Made by a program: the position numbers and the translations under genes. Below the pieces are notes generated by a model. It worked only from the letters and a program-made list of their open reading frames with translations, was not told where the DNA came from and did not search any database. 64,000 nucleotides of DNA, from the NCBI GenBank assembly GCA_024449915.1, contig JAMZAV010000892.1, forward strand, positions 235,703 through 299,702. The letters run 5' to 3'. Origin of the DNA: Sweltsa coloradensis. Its lineage: Eukaryota > Arthropoda > Insecta > Plecoptera > Chloroperlidae. Each line of letters starts with the position of its first letter. Positions within the stretch are counted from its first letter, which is position 1. Shown one piece after another: positions 10,701 to 22,404 of the stretch.

Positions 10701-13700
10701 GTGATATGTCTTTGCCTCGAAAAATCTTTGCAATAAAAGTACCACCCAATTGCAGCACGTGTGTCGTTATGTTTAGAGCAGCCAGAAGAAGCTGTGCTTG
10801 GATGTACTCGTCAATGTCGTGGAGACCAGTAACTGAAAAGAACCAAAATATCAATTTACTAAGATAGGACCGTGATTCAAAAAAAGTTAGAATTAAAAAA
10901 AGTTTGAAGTTTGAAAAAAAGTTTTTTTTACTTATTTATTTGTAGTGGTGTGCAGTCATATATTATTTGACATGTCAAAAAATGGTTCTCGGTTTACAGA
11001 TACAAATTTTAAAACACAAAAATGGATGGTGGAGGGGCCGGTCCAGAAGTTACATTCTTTCTTGGCGGAGTTGCCGGTCCAGACTTATCACTATTTTACC
11101 AAATAAAAATAAATTCAATCTTTATTGATGCTGACCAATTAGTATGGATGACCACGAGTTTGATATCCCTTTAAGTTGGGTTCGAATTCAAGTTCAGTTG
11201 GGTTCAAAATTTTTGTGAAGTTCGATTTTCAAAACTATGTTCGAAGTAAAAATAGTGGGTTAGCACAACCCTAGTATTTACTCAAATATAAGTCAGATGT
11301 CTAAAATCAAAAAGCGGGTTTGCATGAGAATGTAGGTTGCACTGTTATAATATGCAGTTAGACATATCCTGAAATTCATATTTAAATCGGGAAAGCGGCG
11401 AGGCAATTGACCTTGAGCCTACGATCCGATTTCGGTTACACTATGCAGATGTGCCACATCAACAGTTTCGTCATCAGTGATCTTCTTTGCTTGATGTTAC
11501 TCCCGCATGATACATCACAAGTCAACAGAGGCTACACAAAAACGCGTAAGGCGAGTGTTCTTCCCTGCAATACACGCACGCAATGCAAGTTGCCGCGGAA
11601 CTATCAATTTGTTACGATGTTTATCTCGGCCGCATTAGCAATAAGGATGCTGCTCGACCAGCTGCAGAGGGGGAAACCCTAGACACATAGCTCGCCGCTG
11701 ACAAGGGAGGAATTTATAGAACGACAACTCACAAAATATCCTATGCTCGTGAATGATTTAGGTCTGTAGGACTTTTAATGGAAATTAATATTATACAGAG
11801 TCCGTTTTATTTTTTAACGAGGTCAGGGTTCAATAAAATAATCGTCTTGGTGAATATGAAGTTTTTGTTTAGGAACACCAATATCTATTGAAAATTGACG
11901 ATTTTTTTTTCAAAAAGTTTGCATGCGATTGTAGGTCGCACCCCACTTTTGTACCTTTCAATTTTTATTTCTATGTGCGACCTTCAATCGAGTAAATACG
12001 GTAACTTAAATATGCCCATTTTCATATATATATTTCATTTTCATTTCTATTAGCATCCAAAGACTTCACATAAGTACAAAAGTAAAGGATTTGTCATAAC
12101 TTAAATCTAAAATGTAGTAAAATTAAGATATATCAACACAATATGTAAATGTACATTACATAACATCCATACACATAACATACACATACACATAACATAA
12201 CAATGATAGTATAAATTCAAACATTTACAGAATAAATAAATAAATAAATAGTACGAATAAAAGTCCTGTAAGAAGATACGAAAAATAAATCGTAGCCTAC
12301 CTTACTTGTCTGTTGCCACTACTAACAAAATCATCCACATTATAAAATACACCATTTACTAGGTATAGTTTTATGGAATTTAATTATTTATTTATTTCTG
12401 AAATGTTCCCGATTTCTTTTGGCAAACAGTTAAAAAGTTGTATTCCCATCATATGAGAACCATTTTTACATTTAGAAGTACGTACAGCTGGTATATGGAA
12501 ATTGACATTATCCTTTTGTCTAGTATTGTGTATGTGGATGGAGTTATTTAGTGGCATATGATTCCTATTTTTAATTGTCAGAGCTAAAACTAAACTTCAT
12601 AAATGTAAAGACCTGGAAGAGTGAGAATATTTAAGTTCTTAGATGCAGGTTTGCAAGAATCCCTATATCCAATTTCAGCTAATATCCTCACCAACCTTTT
12701 TTGAATTACAAATAATTGGAGAGACTGCGATGAATTACCCCACAGTGGTATTCCATAACAAATGTGGGCCTCAAAATAGGCATGATAATATGCTAGTTTT
12801 GCCGTAGCTTTCCCGGAAGTTTCAGTTATAACACGTAATGCATAGCATAGAAATGGTATCGCTGTTTTATGATTCAAAGCAGCTTTTAATGCATTTCGGG
12901 CCATCAAAATTTATGCAGACTCCAAAAAATATTTTCCCAATATTAGGCCTACCCTCCAAAATGTACCAGAGTTTTTAAATATTTAATATTTTAAAGGTGT
13001 TTAAAGTAGGTACACTTGCAAAACTAAATATAACAAAGAGAAAGGTTATTTATTTTTCATCTTATAACTATTGACTTGGAAAATAAATAAACAGGCCCTT
13101 AATAAATAAATACGTACATAAATAAACAAATAAATAAATTGTAAGTCTACCCACTCAGTCATAGGTCTGATTTTCATTACGGTACATTAAACCAAAGCGA
13201 CCAAGCCAACCTTGTAGGTCCCGACACAATCGACAAGTACGGTAAGCGATAACCAACCAAAGATCAATATTTTTTAATAGGAAATATAGCAGTTACTGAC
13301 CTATGGACAGTGCGAACACCCGCGGATCAACGCCAGAATCAACAAGGCCGATTCAGAACAAAACAAAATTGAATTTATTATGTACCTTGTTGCTAGGACA
13401 GCTCCAAAGTCACCGTTTACAAATTCCTAACCCAAGAACTGATGGACTCAAGTCCAAATCAGAAGTTAAAAAACTTCTGACTTTAGCGGGACGGGAATCA
13501 AACCCTGGACCTTCTGCATTTGAAGCAGATGCTAACCACAAGACCAACACACAAAAAGTGGCAACTATGCGTTGCCATGGACTACGTAGCCACTTGAACG
13601 TAAATTGAATTGAATTCAAAACAAATTGTCAGAACAAACAGTTACCATCCGTAGCTTACCATCAGGAGCGCCGTCACAAATGACCAGATCTGCCACCGAC

Positions 13701-16700
13701 CCGTCCAAGTGGCTGATGATGGCTTCGGCCGTGCTCACTTTGGTGATATCTCCCTGGATCTGGATTATCCCCGGCAAGGGGGCCATTGCTTGGAGGTCAA
13801 CAGCAACGATCTTCACATTGTCCGCATTACTCTCATTTCTAGCAAAAATTTAAAATAACAAATCAATTTTATTTACATTATTAGACACAGTTTTTATTTG
13901 TTTTCTGTTGTTGTTTTATTATTTTTTTTACAAAAGAAAAATAGAAAAAAGGTTACGAAGGCACTAAAATTAATTAATTTTAAAAAGTATTGTTTTGATA
14001 CAGAATTGATTTGGGTAGTTAGTTGTGCACATATCACCAACCTAACACTAGGTATTCAATTGATATGGGGGGTGCATAAACTGCATATTGTGTTTCTTTG
14101 TAGAGAGTGTCACAGCAACAGTGTTGACTGTTGACACATTTAGCTAGCCTACTTTTATTGAATTTTCCCTGTTCCATGTCGGGACAGGTCGGACATTTGA
14201 TTATTGAAGCTTGGTAGTACCATTGATCGACTATCAGTCTCCAGATTAGTTGTGGATCAAAATTTTGTTATGAATTATTTGCAGCCATTTTAGGCTATCT
14301 CCAAATTCCTTCCCAGTTAATACCTAATGCCTACTCAGCCTGGTGGTCATAGTAGGCTTTGCAATTCCAAAGCTCCTTGGATCAATTCAGAAAAATCAAC
14401 TGACATCACTCAAAACTAATACGTATTACATGTCCAACCATACAGACAACTCATCCCAAATACACATACACTTGTTGGAAAACGTTTTACAAATAATACA
14501 TGAGATTGCTTTAGTTTTATTAAGAGTTGGTTTCCGTTAAGAATGCCACCGCCGAGGGATCTCAGCACTGTCGTCTTCCAGCTACCTTTGCACTGTGGCC
14601 ACTGGTTACCTGAATTAAAATCACATGACAGTTCTCTAAAAAGTACAAACTATTGACATTCAGCATTAAAACTGCTTACGATTTTATGAAAACAGCTAAT
14701 TCTAAGTAAAGACTTGGATAAACTGGATGATTAAAACAGTTGTGTAAGAATTATGACACATTACAGTAATATATGATCACCAAACACTAGTGTTGACGTT
14801 GGCAGCAATTGTGCGAGAAAATTTAAATTATTGATACAACAATAGAACTAAAATCAACTTTTTAAACTGACTTATTATTTCATTCATTTCCATTCCTTCT
14901 TATTTATGTTTACTCCCTGTCATACCCATATCTTATTAGCCATTCCTCCTTATTTATGTTTACTCCCTGTCATACCCCTATCATAATATGGCAGGGCCCA
15001 GCCAAATTAGTAATTTTGGGGCTCGTGTTAGTTTTCAATGATGGATCATCATCATGTATGAATATACGGTTTTTAAGCATAAGACCGCTTTGAGGACATT
15101 ACTAGTCAATGATAGCAGTTGTAATAAAAGTATGCCCCAACTGGGGATCGAACCCAGAACCTCTGGCTTAACGCGCCATAGCTCTGCCAATTGAGCTACC
15201 GAGACATAAGACACACCTTCATTTTACTGCTATTTGTTGTGACTGTTGACATCCATGATAATAATCAAACAGAAGACTGCTATAGAAGACAGAAGACTAT
15301 ATACTATAGAAGACTATATAGGCCCTATATAATTATATCATGTATGATATGATATCAGAGTCGATAAAGAAGTTTCCCCGTTGGGGAGGTCCTCCAACTC
15401 CCTATACCGCCCTGGGTTAAATAAAAAGTCGGTTTTTGGCGTTTGGAATCTAACGTTCAGCGCGACTCTGTGTGACGATTGATGGAACTACTTCAAAAAA
15501 ACTACGTCACTTTTCTACTAGTAGTTAACAGTCGATGACGACAAATGGCGGAAACGTCAAAATATTAAATACGATCGAATGTTGGCGAATGTTTTGGAGT
15601 AAAGCAAACTCTCTTTATTAATGAGGATATTTCTGATGGAGTAGACCTAAGCTTAGGACCTAGGCCGACAATATGTATTGTTCAAGATTTCGATTTGAAT
15701 GCCAAGGGCGTACTTACGTCTGAAAACTGTATTGTGGCCTTGGGCCTAGGCTACACTTACGTCCGTTAGGCTTGAACAAGGCATATCTCAAATTATTTCG
15801 CACGAAAATGTCAGTGACGCCTGCGCAACACTTTATAGTGCAATAATTTATCAAAAGTAAATCGTTTTAAAAGACTAGGGCCCAGGGCTAATATGATTGA
15901 AATAAAATTGAAGTTTGACGTTTCGTCTGTTATTTGTTGATTTCAGCGTCACTGCACATCGATAATCTACTGACCGTATTTAGCGTGCAGTGCTTTTATT
16001 AGTTTCACATTTGAGCCGCCCTCAGCGCGCAGAGCGTTAGATTCCGTTTTGACTTGGGAGTAAGGGGACCTCCCCAAAGGGGAAACTTCTTTATCGACTC
16101 TGATGATATTGATTTTGTATGCAATAAAATGAAATAAAATGGCATGCATGAAATTCTATTTCTGCTCCTGTTGGTAATCTGAACTGGAAAGCACTCTTGA
16201 GTCTCCCCCTCCCCCCCCCCCAAAAAAAAAGCAAAACACCCAAAAAAAAACACAAAACACAGAGGCCCTAGGCCTATGAAAAACAACAATGATTGTTAGT
16301 TTTGGAATTTAACCCTTACCGGAGCTTTCTAGAAAGCACTTGGCTCCAGCTCCCTGGGGCAGCGCACAGATCAACTGCTTTGGTTACACCTGAAAATAAA
16401 TAGAAACATTTAAAGGCTACACAATGATGTTCTTGAATGAACACAAAGTTACTGCACGTCTTCTCGGAGAAAACAGCTGTACTGGTAGGCCTACTTTTGT
16501 TTTTTTGTGTTTGTTCAACACTTGTTTTACGGTTATGCCTGGCCTAAGACTTCCGATCTTGATGACATTTTCAGGGAACGTTTGAAATCTCTAAACATAT
16601 TCCTTGTAGCCTATAAGTACCTTCGACCAGAAGTAAATCTGGTCTGGGTGTAGTCGATACAACTAGACCCCTTGATTTACTTATGGTTGATGGAGGCCTA

Positions 16701-19700
16701 TAAGTCCTACAATGCTTAACGCTTACAATGCTACAAGCATCTGCAAAATTGGAGACCCACAGGCCACACCCATCCCACAACTGCAACCTAAAATTCATAT
16801 TTAGTTTTTTATGTTGTATGCCGCCTAGACACTTTTTGCCATGTTTTGTAGAGGGTCGGTGGCAGTGTTTATGTTTTATGTTACCATGTATGGTACCAAT
16901 CAGGATAGGCTATTGGATTTCTTATAACAAAAACAATTTCTTAAAGGGATCGTTCACCTCTTAAGTAAAGGTGTACCCAGACATCTATTTACCTAAGTAG
17001 ACTCCATTTACAACAAATTCTTACTCGAAAATAATCATAATCACCATATATTAATTGTTAAATATGTAATGAAATTGACTACGTTTTCGCCACTTCGCTG
17101 TACTGGCAACAACGCACGACACGGCCTTGGCTTCGGAGTCGAGTAGCCAGTGTCGCGGCGAACTGAGTCATCGTATTGGACATTTAAATATGCTTGACGG
17201 AGGGGGGATATGACATGTAGTCAAGTATGGCATACTCGCTTCAAATTAGGTTGAAATAAAAACGCATGCCATGTGTTATTCGGCTCAAGTGTCAAGTGTA
17301 GAGGTGTTTACGAAGATATGTGGTTTTGACAATCGACTTGATAAGCGCACAGTGCACTTACTGTATACACATTCAAAACTCCGTACACCTAGCCGAAATG
17401 TATATTTACTGCCGATGCCAGTACGTTATTTGTTCATCCTTTTGTCGAATATGCTGGTGATGTGGATTTTTTAATCTTTGTTTATGTTTGGAATGGATCT
17501 TCTAATCAATATAGCAATATAGCATAAGATATATTATGAGTGGGGTGTGCCTGCATACTCGAACGATATAAACAAAAAGCGATAAGCTAATGGGCCTAAA
17601 AAGGTAAAGAATAAACATTAAACACTGTCCAGAAACCTTACGCAGACCTCTTCACATCAGTCGGACACGTGCACTCGTTTCGATCAATCGTTCATGATGA
17701 CATTGAGGAGTGGTGAGGTACAAAAAAATAAGAATGTTTATTATACGTTACAGGGCAAGCGAATTCTATTCAGTAGTGTTCGTGTAGAGTTTGTACTCAA
17801 AATGTCAAAATGTCAACCAACAAAGAGTCAAATAATGTTGCGACGAGAGTGACTTTATTAGTGAATTGCTTGAACGTGAGTCGGCGCAGTGTATACTAAC
17901 TAAGCATAGTAATTTTGGGCAGATGATATTATTTTCAAAGATGTTCTCAATATTTTACGCCATGAAAAGCTTTGGAAAAAACATTCATCAGTACAATAGA
18001 GAAACATTGATGTCTGGCGTAATTAAGTAAGCATACCTACTCATTGTTTATGGCTACAATTACGAACAGAAACTGATCTAACAGGCAACATAGATTTATA
18101 ATTATTTATTCTGTACACAAGTGTGGTCATAAGGCGGCTTTTAATAATAAATAAACGGAGTATTCCATGAGAAAATAAAATAAAATGCCGCTTGGGATAA
18201 TGATACATTGTTAATCGGTTTTCGGATAGATGTAGTACATGCATAACGCGCGAGAGTTATTCGGGAGGTCCGTGGTTCGATCCTCACCACTGGCAATCCT
18301 GACATTAACAAGATTGCGGAAACTGCTGTTAGCCCATAGTGTTTGGAATTACTTTAATCATGTAATTTCACTTATTGTGGAAGAATAATTGAATTTTTTA
18401 AATGCTAAAACCAAATCGCTTTTATTTTTTTAAAGTGCAAGTAATTCTGTATCATGTGTGTGTGTGGGTGTTTGTGTGTGTATGTAAGAATCGCTATCGC
18501 GTGTATTATGTTGTTGTATAGGCAATACTTATTCAACTCCACTGATAAGCCTACATGTCATGATTGGCAACATACAACTTTATAAGAACGTGCCAATATA
18601 ATATTTATTCCATTAAATTGACGACAATAACGTACGTGTTTTCAAAACAGGTGTTGGTTTAACTGTAACGTATTGTTATTCAGATGATCGCAGGCCTTCC
18701 GCTTTGTTTTCAGTAGAACAGACTATCTGCGGCAGATAGACCGGGACCTGCCTCGCGCGTTACTCGCCGCTAGTAGCTGTGCTGTGTTTGCAACACATCG
18801 CCAGCTTCGGGTCAGTGACGTCACTGACCCGAAGCGCGCCGATGAATTTAAAGACCCCTATTGACGTAGGTCTGGAAATATACACATGGAACTTAATTTT
18901 TATGTTCGTACTTGATTTTAAGAACAACTTGTTAAAAAGGTGAACGGGCCCTTTAAGAGGGAATGGGACACATTTGGCTGCAGCAAATAGCTATTCGCTC
19001 AGCCAAGATGCATCCGTGTATGAAACTTTGCTAAGTTGTCAATAAATCATACATAGACAGCCCTGTGGTCATAGATTTTCCAAATTTTGACTTAATCAGT
19101 CAGAACAAAATCACGAATATGGTCAATTTTAGAGTTTTTAGCAAAATCAAAATTCGTGAAAACTTATTTAGGCCCTAATTGTTATAAACTAGGAAAACGC
19201 TTAAGTCCCGCCGCGTTGTTGGATGAGCGTAATTGGTGCATTGAGCTACCATGTGTTATGCGGATTTTCTGTTGTTCTGTGAAAAAATTATTACTAAGTT
19301 GAAGATTTTTTTTAAAAATTAAATTAAATTAAATGAAAAATTAACTAATTATGTTTTTTTTTTATATTAATTGTAATTCAAAAAAAGGAGAAAAAATCGT
19401 AATATTAAAATCTTCATAAGAAATAGGCTAATTATTTGATTGCGCACAAATTTTACACAAATTAATTTATAAAACTAAGGTTCTGTGAAAAAATTATTAC
19501 AATAGGATAAAGCATGTAGGTGTTATAAGTCAAAGAATTGTTTTAAAAAAGAAAAAAAAACGTAAAATTTTGATTTTCATGAGAAATAGTTTTTTGATTG
19601 CGCTCAATTTTCACACGAATACCTAAATTCATGAAATTAAGGTTCTGTCAAAAAATAATTAAAATAGGACAAAGCATGTAAGGTGTTATAAGCTGAAGAA

Positions 19701-22404
19701 ATTTTTTAAAAATAAAAAAAAATCGTAAAATTGCGATTTTCATGAGAAATAATTTTTCGATTGCGCTCAAAAACGTGGCAGTTCTTCGTTCAGAGATTTC
19801 GAAGGCCTCCATAAAATTTCATCGCAATTGGAGTATCGGTTTAGCCGGAATCGTGTTAACAGACACAAACATACAGAAAAAAAAAAAAAAAAAAACATTC
19901 CTGATTTTTTTCTCCAGTGTAGTGAAATGGAATCTTCGCTTCGCTCGCTACGCTCATCCAATTATTTTAAAACAAAATTTACAAATGTGTTACTGTAGAG
20001 CCCTATAATTCCACATTTGTGACATATGTTCAAAATTTCAGTGTCAGTTGGCCGAGCGAACAGCAATTTGCCTAAAACGCATGTCCTAGCCTATACTCTC
20101 TTAAGACCAAACCAAAGTTGTGGGAACTGGGCCTTAAGATTTTTTTAATTTTTTAAAAATTTCTTCGACTTATTATAACACCTAGGCCTACATGCTTTAT
20201 CCGATTGTAATGATTTTTTCACAGAACAACAGAAAATCTGCATAACACATGGCAGCTCAATGCACCAATTACGCTCATCCAACAACGCGCCTGAAAAAGC
20301 GTTTGCGAAGCTTCCTAGTTTTAAAACATTTTTACACCAACCAGGTTCGCCCCCCTCCCAAACCCCCTACAAAACATAAAAAAAGTGACGAGGCGGCATA
20401 CAACATTTTTCCAGCTTGTAGCATTGACAATTCAGACTAAGGACAAGAATATGTCTACTTTGATTGTTTTTCTGGATCTCAAGAGGGCTTTTGAAACGGT
20501 GAATGTCAATAGGTTGCTGAATAAATTAAGAATGATGTATGGAGTAGAGGGGTTGGCACTGGAATGGATTAAAGATTTTCTTTCTGATAGACGACAAAGG
20601 GTTAGGTATGGAAATAGTGTTTCTGAGTATAAAAACTGTTTAAATGGAGTACCCCAAGGGTCTATTCTGGGACCACTTTTGTTTATTATTTATATTAATG
20701 ATGTAGATAAATGTTTGAAAGTGGCTTTCATTAATATGTATGCTGATGATATGGTATTGGCTATAACGGGTAGGCCCTAATGATATTATTGAAATGTTTA
20801 GATTAATGAATGAAGAATTATCAAGGATGACGAGGTGGCTAGGAATGAACAAACTAAAACTCAATGTGTCAAAATCAAAGGGTATGTTAATAATAGGAGG
20901 CGGGTTATGTAATGTTAAGAGAGACGGAGAGATTTTAAATAAACTAAAAGTAGTAAATGAGGTGATTGAAATTTTGAAAGAGTTTAAATATTTGGGAATA
21001 ATTATTGATGACAAACTAGAATTTAAATTACATGTAAATTAGGCCTATATAATTAAAAAAATTGGGAAGAAAATTGGTTATTTAAGAAGAATTGGAGGCA
21101 AACTTACTAGTTGGACAAGGAATATGGTATATAATAGTGTAATAAAGCCTCATTTTGAATATTGCGCTACAGTGTTGTATCAAAGTAGGTAATAAAAATG
21201 AGTTAGATAAATTGCAGATTCTACAAAATAAAGCCATGAGGTGTATTATAAAATGTGGAAGATTAATGCCAATAAAGAGTATGTTAATATTTTGGAATGG
21301 TTAAGTGTTAAGGAGACTATAATGGTATTGGTATTAGTTTTCATTTATAGATTCAAAAATAATTATATGCCGAATTATTTAGTTGAAAAAATGACTGATG
21401 TGAAGAATATACATAATTTTAATACAAGGGTATCTGTTGTTGGAAATTCTTTTCGAATCAGGTAAGGTTTTATAGAAATGTTAGTAAAAAGAAACAAAAA
21501 TGTTATTAATTAATTATTAAGATAGGTTATAATATGAAATGTCAAAATGTTGTGATGAATATTATTGTGTGAAATATTATTGTATGTAATGTAAATTGGC
21601 TACTTTGCCAGAAAAAATAAACTGAAACTGAAGCGTTGAGTGTGGTAGGATTAGGAATTATGTTGTAGGCCAAAGATGGAGAGGATATTCGCGGGTAATC
21701 CGCAGATATGCAGGTTACTTGTGATGGGCAGTCAAATCGGTACTCTTTCGGATGGTATGCCCCATTTTTACAACACTATGTAAACATGGCGGTCAGTACT
21801 AACCTTTTTCTACTAAAATACTCTACCTACAAAACCTATAACGTTGCTAATTTAAATATGAAACTCTTTCAAAGGAAAAGTAGGTACTTTCGTTTGAAAT
21901 ATGAAATAGCGACGTTAAAGGTTGAATTGTTTTAATGGACAAAAACAGTGTTGAAAAGTTGGGGCATACCATCCGAAAGAGTACCGTCAAATCAGTCACA
22001 CACAGGTCTTAGGTCTGCAGTGTAGGTAGGCCAATGAAATATCCCTTTTGGGGATGCATGACACATGACAGCTGGCAGAGAAGTTCAATGACAACAAAAT
22101 AACATTCTTAAAAAATAGGAGAATTTAAGTGTTATTTATTCTTTTGTTGAAAGCAGGCCCAAGGCCTAGGCCTAGGCTAGAGCGTTAGAATCCGCAAGGA
22201 TGTTAAAATAAATAAATAATAAAAATAATTGTAGGCTAGTAAATAATAGTGAGGTTAGGTTGTTCGAGGCTCACCGTACCTACCTTCAAAAATGTTAAAC
22301 TCATTATCAATTTGCAACAGTTTAAAAGCGCTTCTTGCACGCCAACCCTCCTCCTTAGCCAGGCGATAATATACATCACGTTTATCTTTGGAAGATTTGC
22401 CCAT
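7763..22404 (-). CDS. FTSJ1: FTSJ1-like tRNA 2'-O-ribose methyltransferase, seven exons, complete
   Basis: Exons on the minus strand: 22404-22284, 16389-16320, 13838-13660, 10832-10623, 10216-10032, 9025-8861, 7861-7763; total 1029 nt (342 codons plus stop), every junction GT-AG and phases consistent. The family methylates anticodon-loop riboses 32/34 of tRNAs, using S-adenosylmethionine, with partner proteins. Visible are the N-terminal [20 protein letters not shown] (residues 6-25), the SAM motif DLCAAPGSW (47-55), [12 protein letters not shown] (76-87), CDGAPDVTGLHD (118-129), AKIFRG (158-163) and RNSSIEAF (189-196). The RrmJ-type K-D-K-E tetrad is present at K28, D119, K159 and E194. The tail has [12 protein letters not shown] and ends LQKLQC. 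Length is close to human FTSJ1 (329 aa). An in-frame ATG at 22437 would add 11 residues; I chose 22404 because the family starts MG(K/R)xSKDKRD. Introns are packed with transposons. Confidence 0.95.
8734..8940 (-). repeat. Tandem duplication of the end of FTSJ1 exon 6 with its donor
   Basis: 8837-8940 (3' part of exon 6 plus donor ATT|GTAAGT) and 8734-8836 are diverged copies of ~103 bp. In the downstream copy the donor has become ACT|GCAAGT, a possible GC donor, and indels have broken its frame. Reading through from the true exon meets a stop, so the copy looks like inert intronic duplicate. Confidence 0.8.
9112..9249 (+). mobile_element. tRNA-derived SINE, family 1, copy 3
   Basis: Plus-strand copy with A-box-like GCTCAATTGGTAGAGCTATG, B-box-like GTTCGATCC and the shared body ending CTTAAAAACCTTATATT. 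It lies 87 bp upstream, in FTSJ1 transcription sense, of FTSJ1 exon 6 (8861-9025), in reverse orientation to the gene. Confidence 0.85.
9484..9663. mobile_element. Small MITE with GATTGCAAGC inverted ends
   Basis: GGTAATTTGCTTGATTGCAA on the left and GGCTTGCAATCGGGTAAATA on the right are inverted relatives about 180 bp apart. Related words (GTAGGTCGCACC, CAATCGAGTAAATACGG) recur at 11925-12000, so a second relic may lie there. It is in an FTSJ1 intron. Confidence 0.45.
9690..9852 (+). mobile_element. tRNA-derived SINE, family 2, 3' fragment
   Basis: Matches the 3' half of the full copy at 27948: CCACTGATTGCTATATTTCC, GGTTGGTTATCGCTCACTCG, GGGGCCTACAGGGT and a TTTA-repeat tail. The tRNA-like head is missing (5' truncation). 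Confidence 0.8.
10870..12199. other. FTSJ1 intron 3 stretch without a recognised gene
   Basis: Contains diverged low-copy sequence and a possible relic at 11925-12000 sharing words with the MITE at 9484. The open frame at 11407-11682 shows no motif or splice context and I regard it as chance. Confidence 0.4.
12200..12907 (-). pseudogene. LINE 3' end: reverse-transcriptase C-terminal domain and tail
   Basis: The minus-strand frame (12907-12590) reads like the C-terminal domain of a non-LTR polymerase: [20 protein letters not shown], then [20 protein letters not shown], a pattern of Y..HS..SYGI.FWGN...IQKR..R. Coding-like sequence continues in other frames ([16 protein letters not shown]), so there are frameshifts. 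An AATAAATAAATAAATA-like tail is near 12233 (plus-strand view). Severely 5'-truncated; lies in FTSJ1 intron 3 in sense with the gene. Confidence 0.75.
13139..13552 (-). mobile_element. tRNA-derived SINE, family 2, minus-strand copy
   Basis: Read on the minus strand: TTGGTCTTGTGGTTAGC (A-box region), a B box GGTTTGATTCCCG, CAGAAGTTTTTTAACTTCTG, the shared body and a TTTA-type tail. It ends 107 bp from FTSJ1 exon 3 (13660-13838), immediately downstream of it, in the same orientation as the gene. Confidence 0.85.
15060..15206 (-). mobile_element. tRNA-derived SINE, family 1, copy 4
   Basis: The minus strand starts GTCTCGGTAGCTCAATTGG, has the B box GGTTCGATCC and the family 1 body. It is in an intron of FTSJ1, in the same orientation as that gene. 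Confidence 0.85.
15356..16102. mobile_element. 747-bp non-autonomous DNA transposon with CAGAGTCG ends
   Basis: The ends are inverted over about 40 bp: CAGAGTCGATAAAGAAGTTT at the left and its complement at the right, continuing through TTGGGGAGGTCC. ATGATAT directly flanks both sides (15349-15355, 16103-16109), a likely 7-8-bp target duplication. CAGAG ends with such a duplication suggest hAT. The interior has no transposase. In FTSJ1 intron 2. Confidence 0.8.
18246..18296 (+). other. tRNA-like fragment with B box
   Basis: GGTTCGATCC lies within GGTCCGTGGTTCGATCCTCA, resembling a tRNA T-arm/B box. No full cloverleaf or A box at correct spacing is visible, so this is a relic or chance match, not a tRNA gene. 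Confidence 0.25.
18804..18835. repeat. 32-bp perfect palindrome centred on TGACGTCA
   Basis: The two 16-bp halves (GCTTCGGGTCAGTGAC and its exact complement) meet without a spacer, so the centre forms a full CRE/ATF site TGACGTCA. It is inside the 16945-18952 element. Confidence 0.85.
18957..20100. mobile_element. TTAA-flanked element, interrupted by a nested transposon
   Basis: TTAA flanks both sides (18953-18956, shared with the previous element, and 20101-20104). Internal sequence such as CATAGATTTTCCAAATTTTG, AATTCGTGAAAAC and GATATGTTCAAAATTTC-like words matches the smaller copy at 42280-42652. The middle (19188-19961) is a separate insertion. Confidence 0.65.
19188..19961 (+). mobile_element. 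Nested non-autonomous element of the GATGAGCG/CGCTCATCC family
   Basis: Begins ACTAGGAAAACGCTTAAGTC. The 13-bp word TTGGATGAGCGTA near the left end is exactly inverted at the right end (TACGCTCATCCAA). It splits the TTAA-flanked element between blocks that are contiguous in the copy at 42280-42652. The interior is AT-rich with repeated TTCTGTGAAAAAATTATTAC blocks and no coding signal. Confidence 0.7.
20130..20325 (-). mobile_element. Inverted partial copy of the GATGAGCG family left end
   Basis: On the minus strand it contains GTTGTTGGATGAGCGTAATT, GGTGCATTGAGCTGCCATG and TTCTGTGAAAAAATCATTAC, matching 19210-19500. Only the left-end portion is present. Confidence 0.65.
20440..21632 (+). pseudogene. 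LINE reverse-transcriptase fragment with YADD box
   Basis: A frame from 20440 to 20780 carries [12 protein letters not shown] (palm, catalytic Asp), [20 protein letters not shown] and [10 protein letters not shown] (the YxDD active site). The rest of the polymerase continues in shifted or interrupted frames: [11 protein letters not shown] and [13 protein letters not shown], then [10 protein letters not shown] and [14 protein letters not shown] stop or frameshift falls after nearly every block. No endonuclease domain is seen, so it is 5'-truncated. It probably ends at the AATAAACTGAAACTGAA tail near 21632. Lies in FTSJ1 intron 1, antisense to that gene. Confidence 0.85.
21738..21986. mobile_element. 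249-bp MITE with 27-bp perfect terminal inverted repeats
   Basis: The ends CGGTACTCTTTCGGATGG... (21738-21764) and ...CCATCCGAAAGAGTACCG (21960-21986) are exact inverses over 27 bp. TCAAAT flanks both sides (21732-21737, 21987-21992) as a 6-bp target duplication. Perfect ends suggest recent activity. Superfamily not recognised. It lies 298 bp from FTSJ1 exon 1. Confidence 0.9.

Larger units (their letters stand above)
16945..18952. mobile_element. 2.0-kb TTAA-flanked piggyBac-like element (non-autonomous)
   Basis: Flanked on both sides by TTAA (16941-16944, 18953-18956) with inverted ends AGGGATCGTTCACC / AGGGCCCGTTCACC. TTAA duplication is the hallmark of piggyBac insertion. No transposase frame is recognisable in the interior. 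It holds a 32-bp perfect palindrome and a tRNA-like B box. Lies in FTSJ1 intron 1. Confidence 0.75.

Noticed and set aside
13303..13608. 101-codon open frame as a gene
   Set aside because: It lies within a family 2 SINE read on the opposite strand.
20385..21465. Functional reverse-transcriptase gene
   Set aside because: The YADD polymerase is broken by stops and frameshifts after each block and lacks the endonuclease, so it is a LINE relic.
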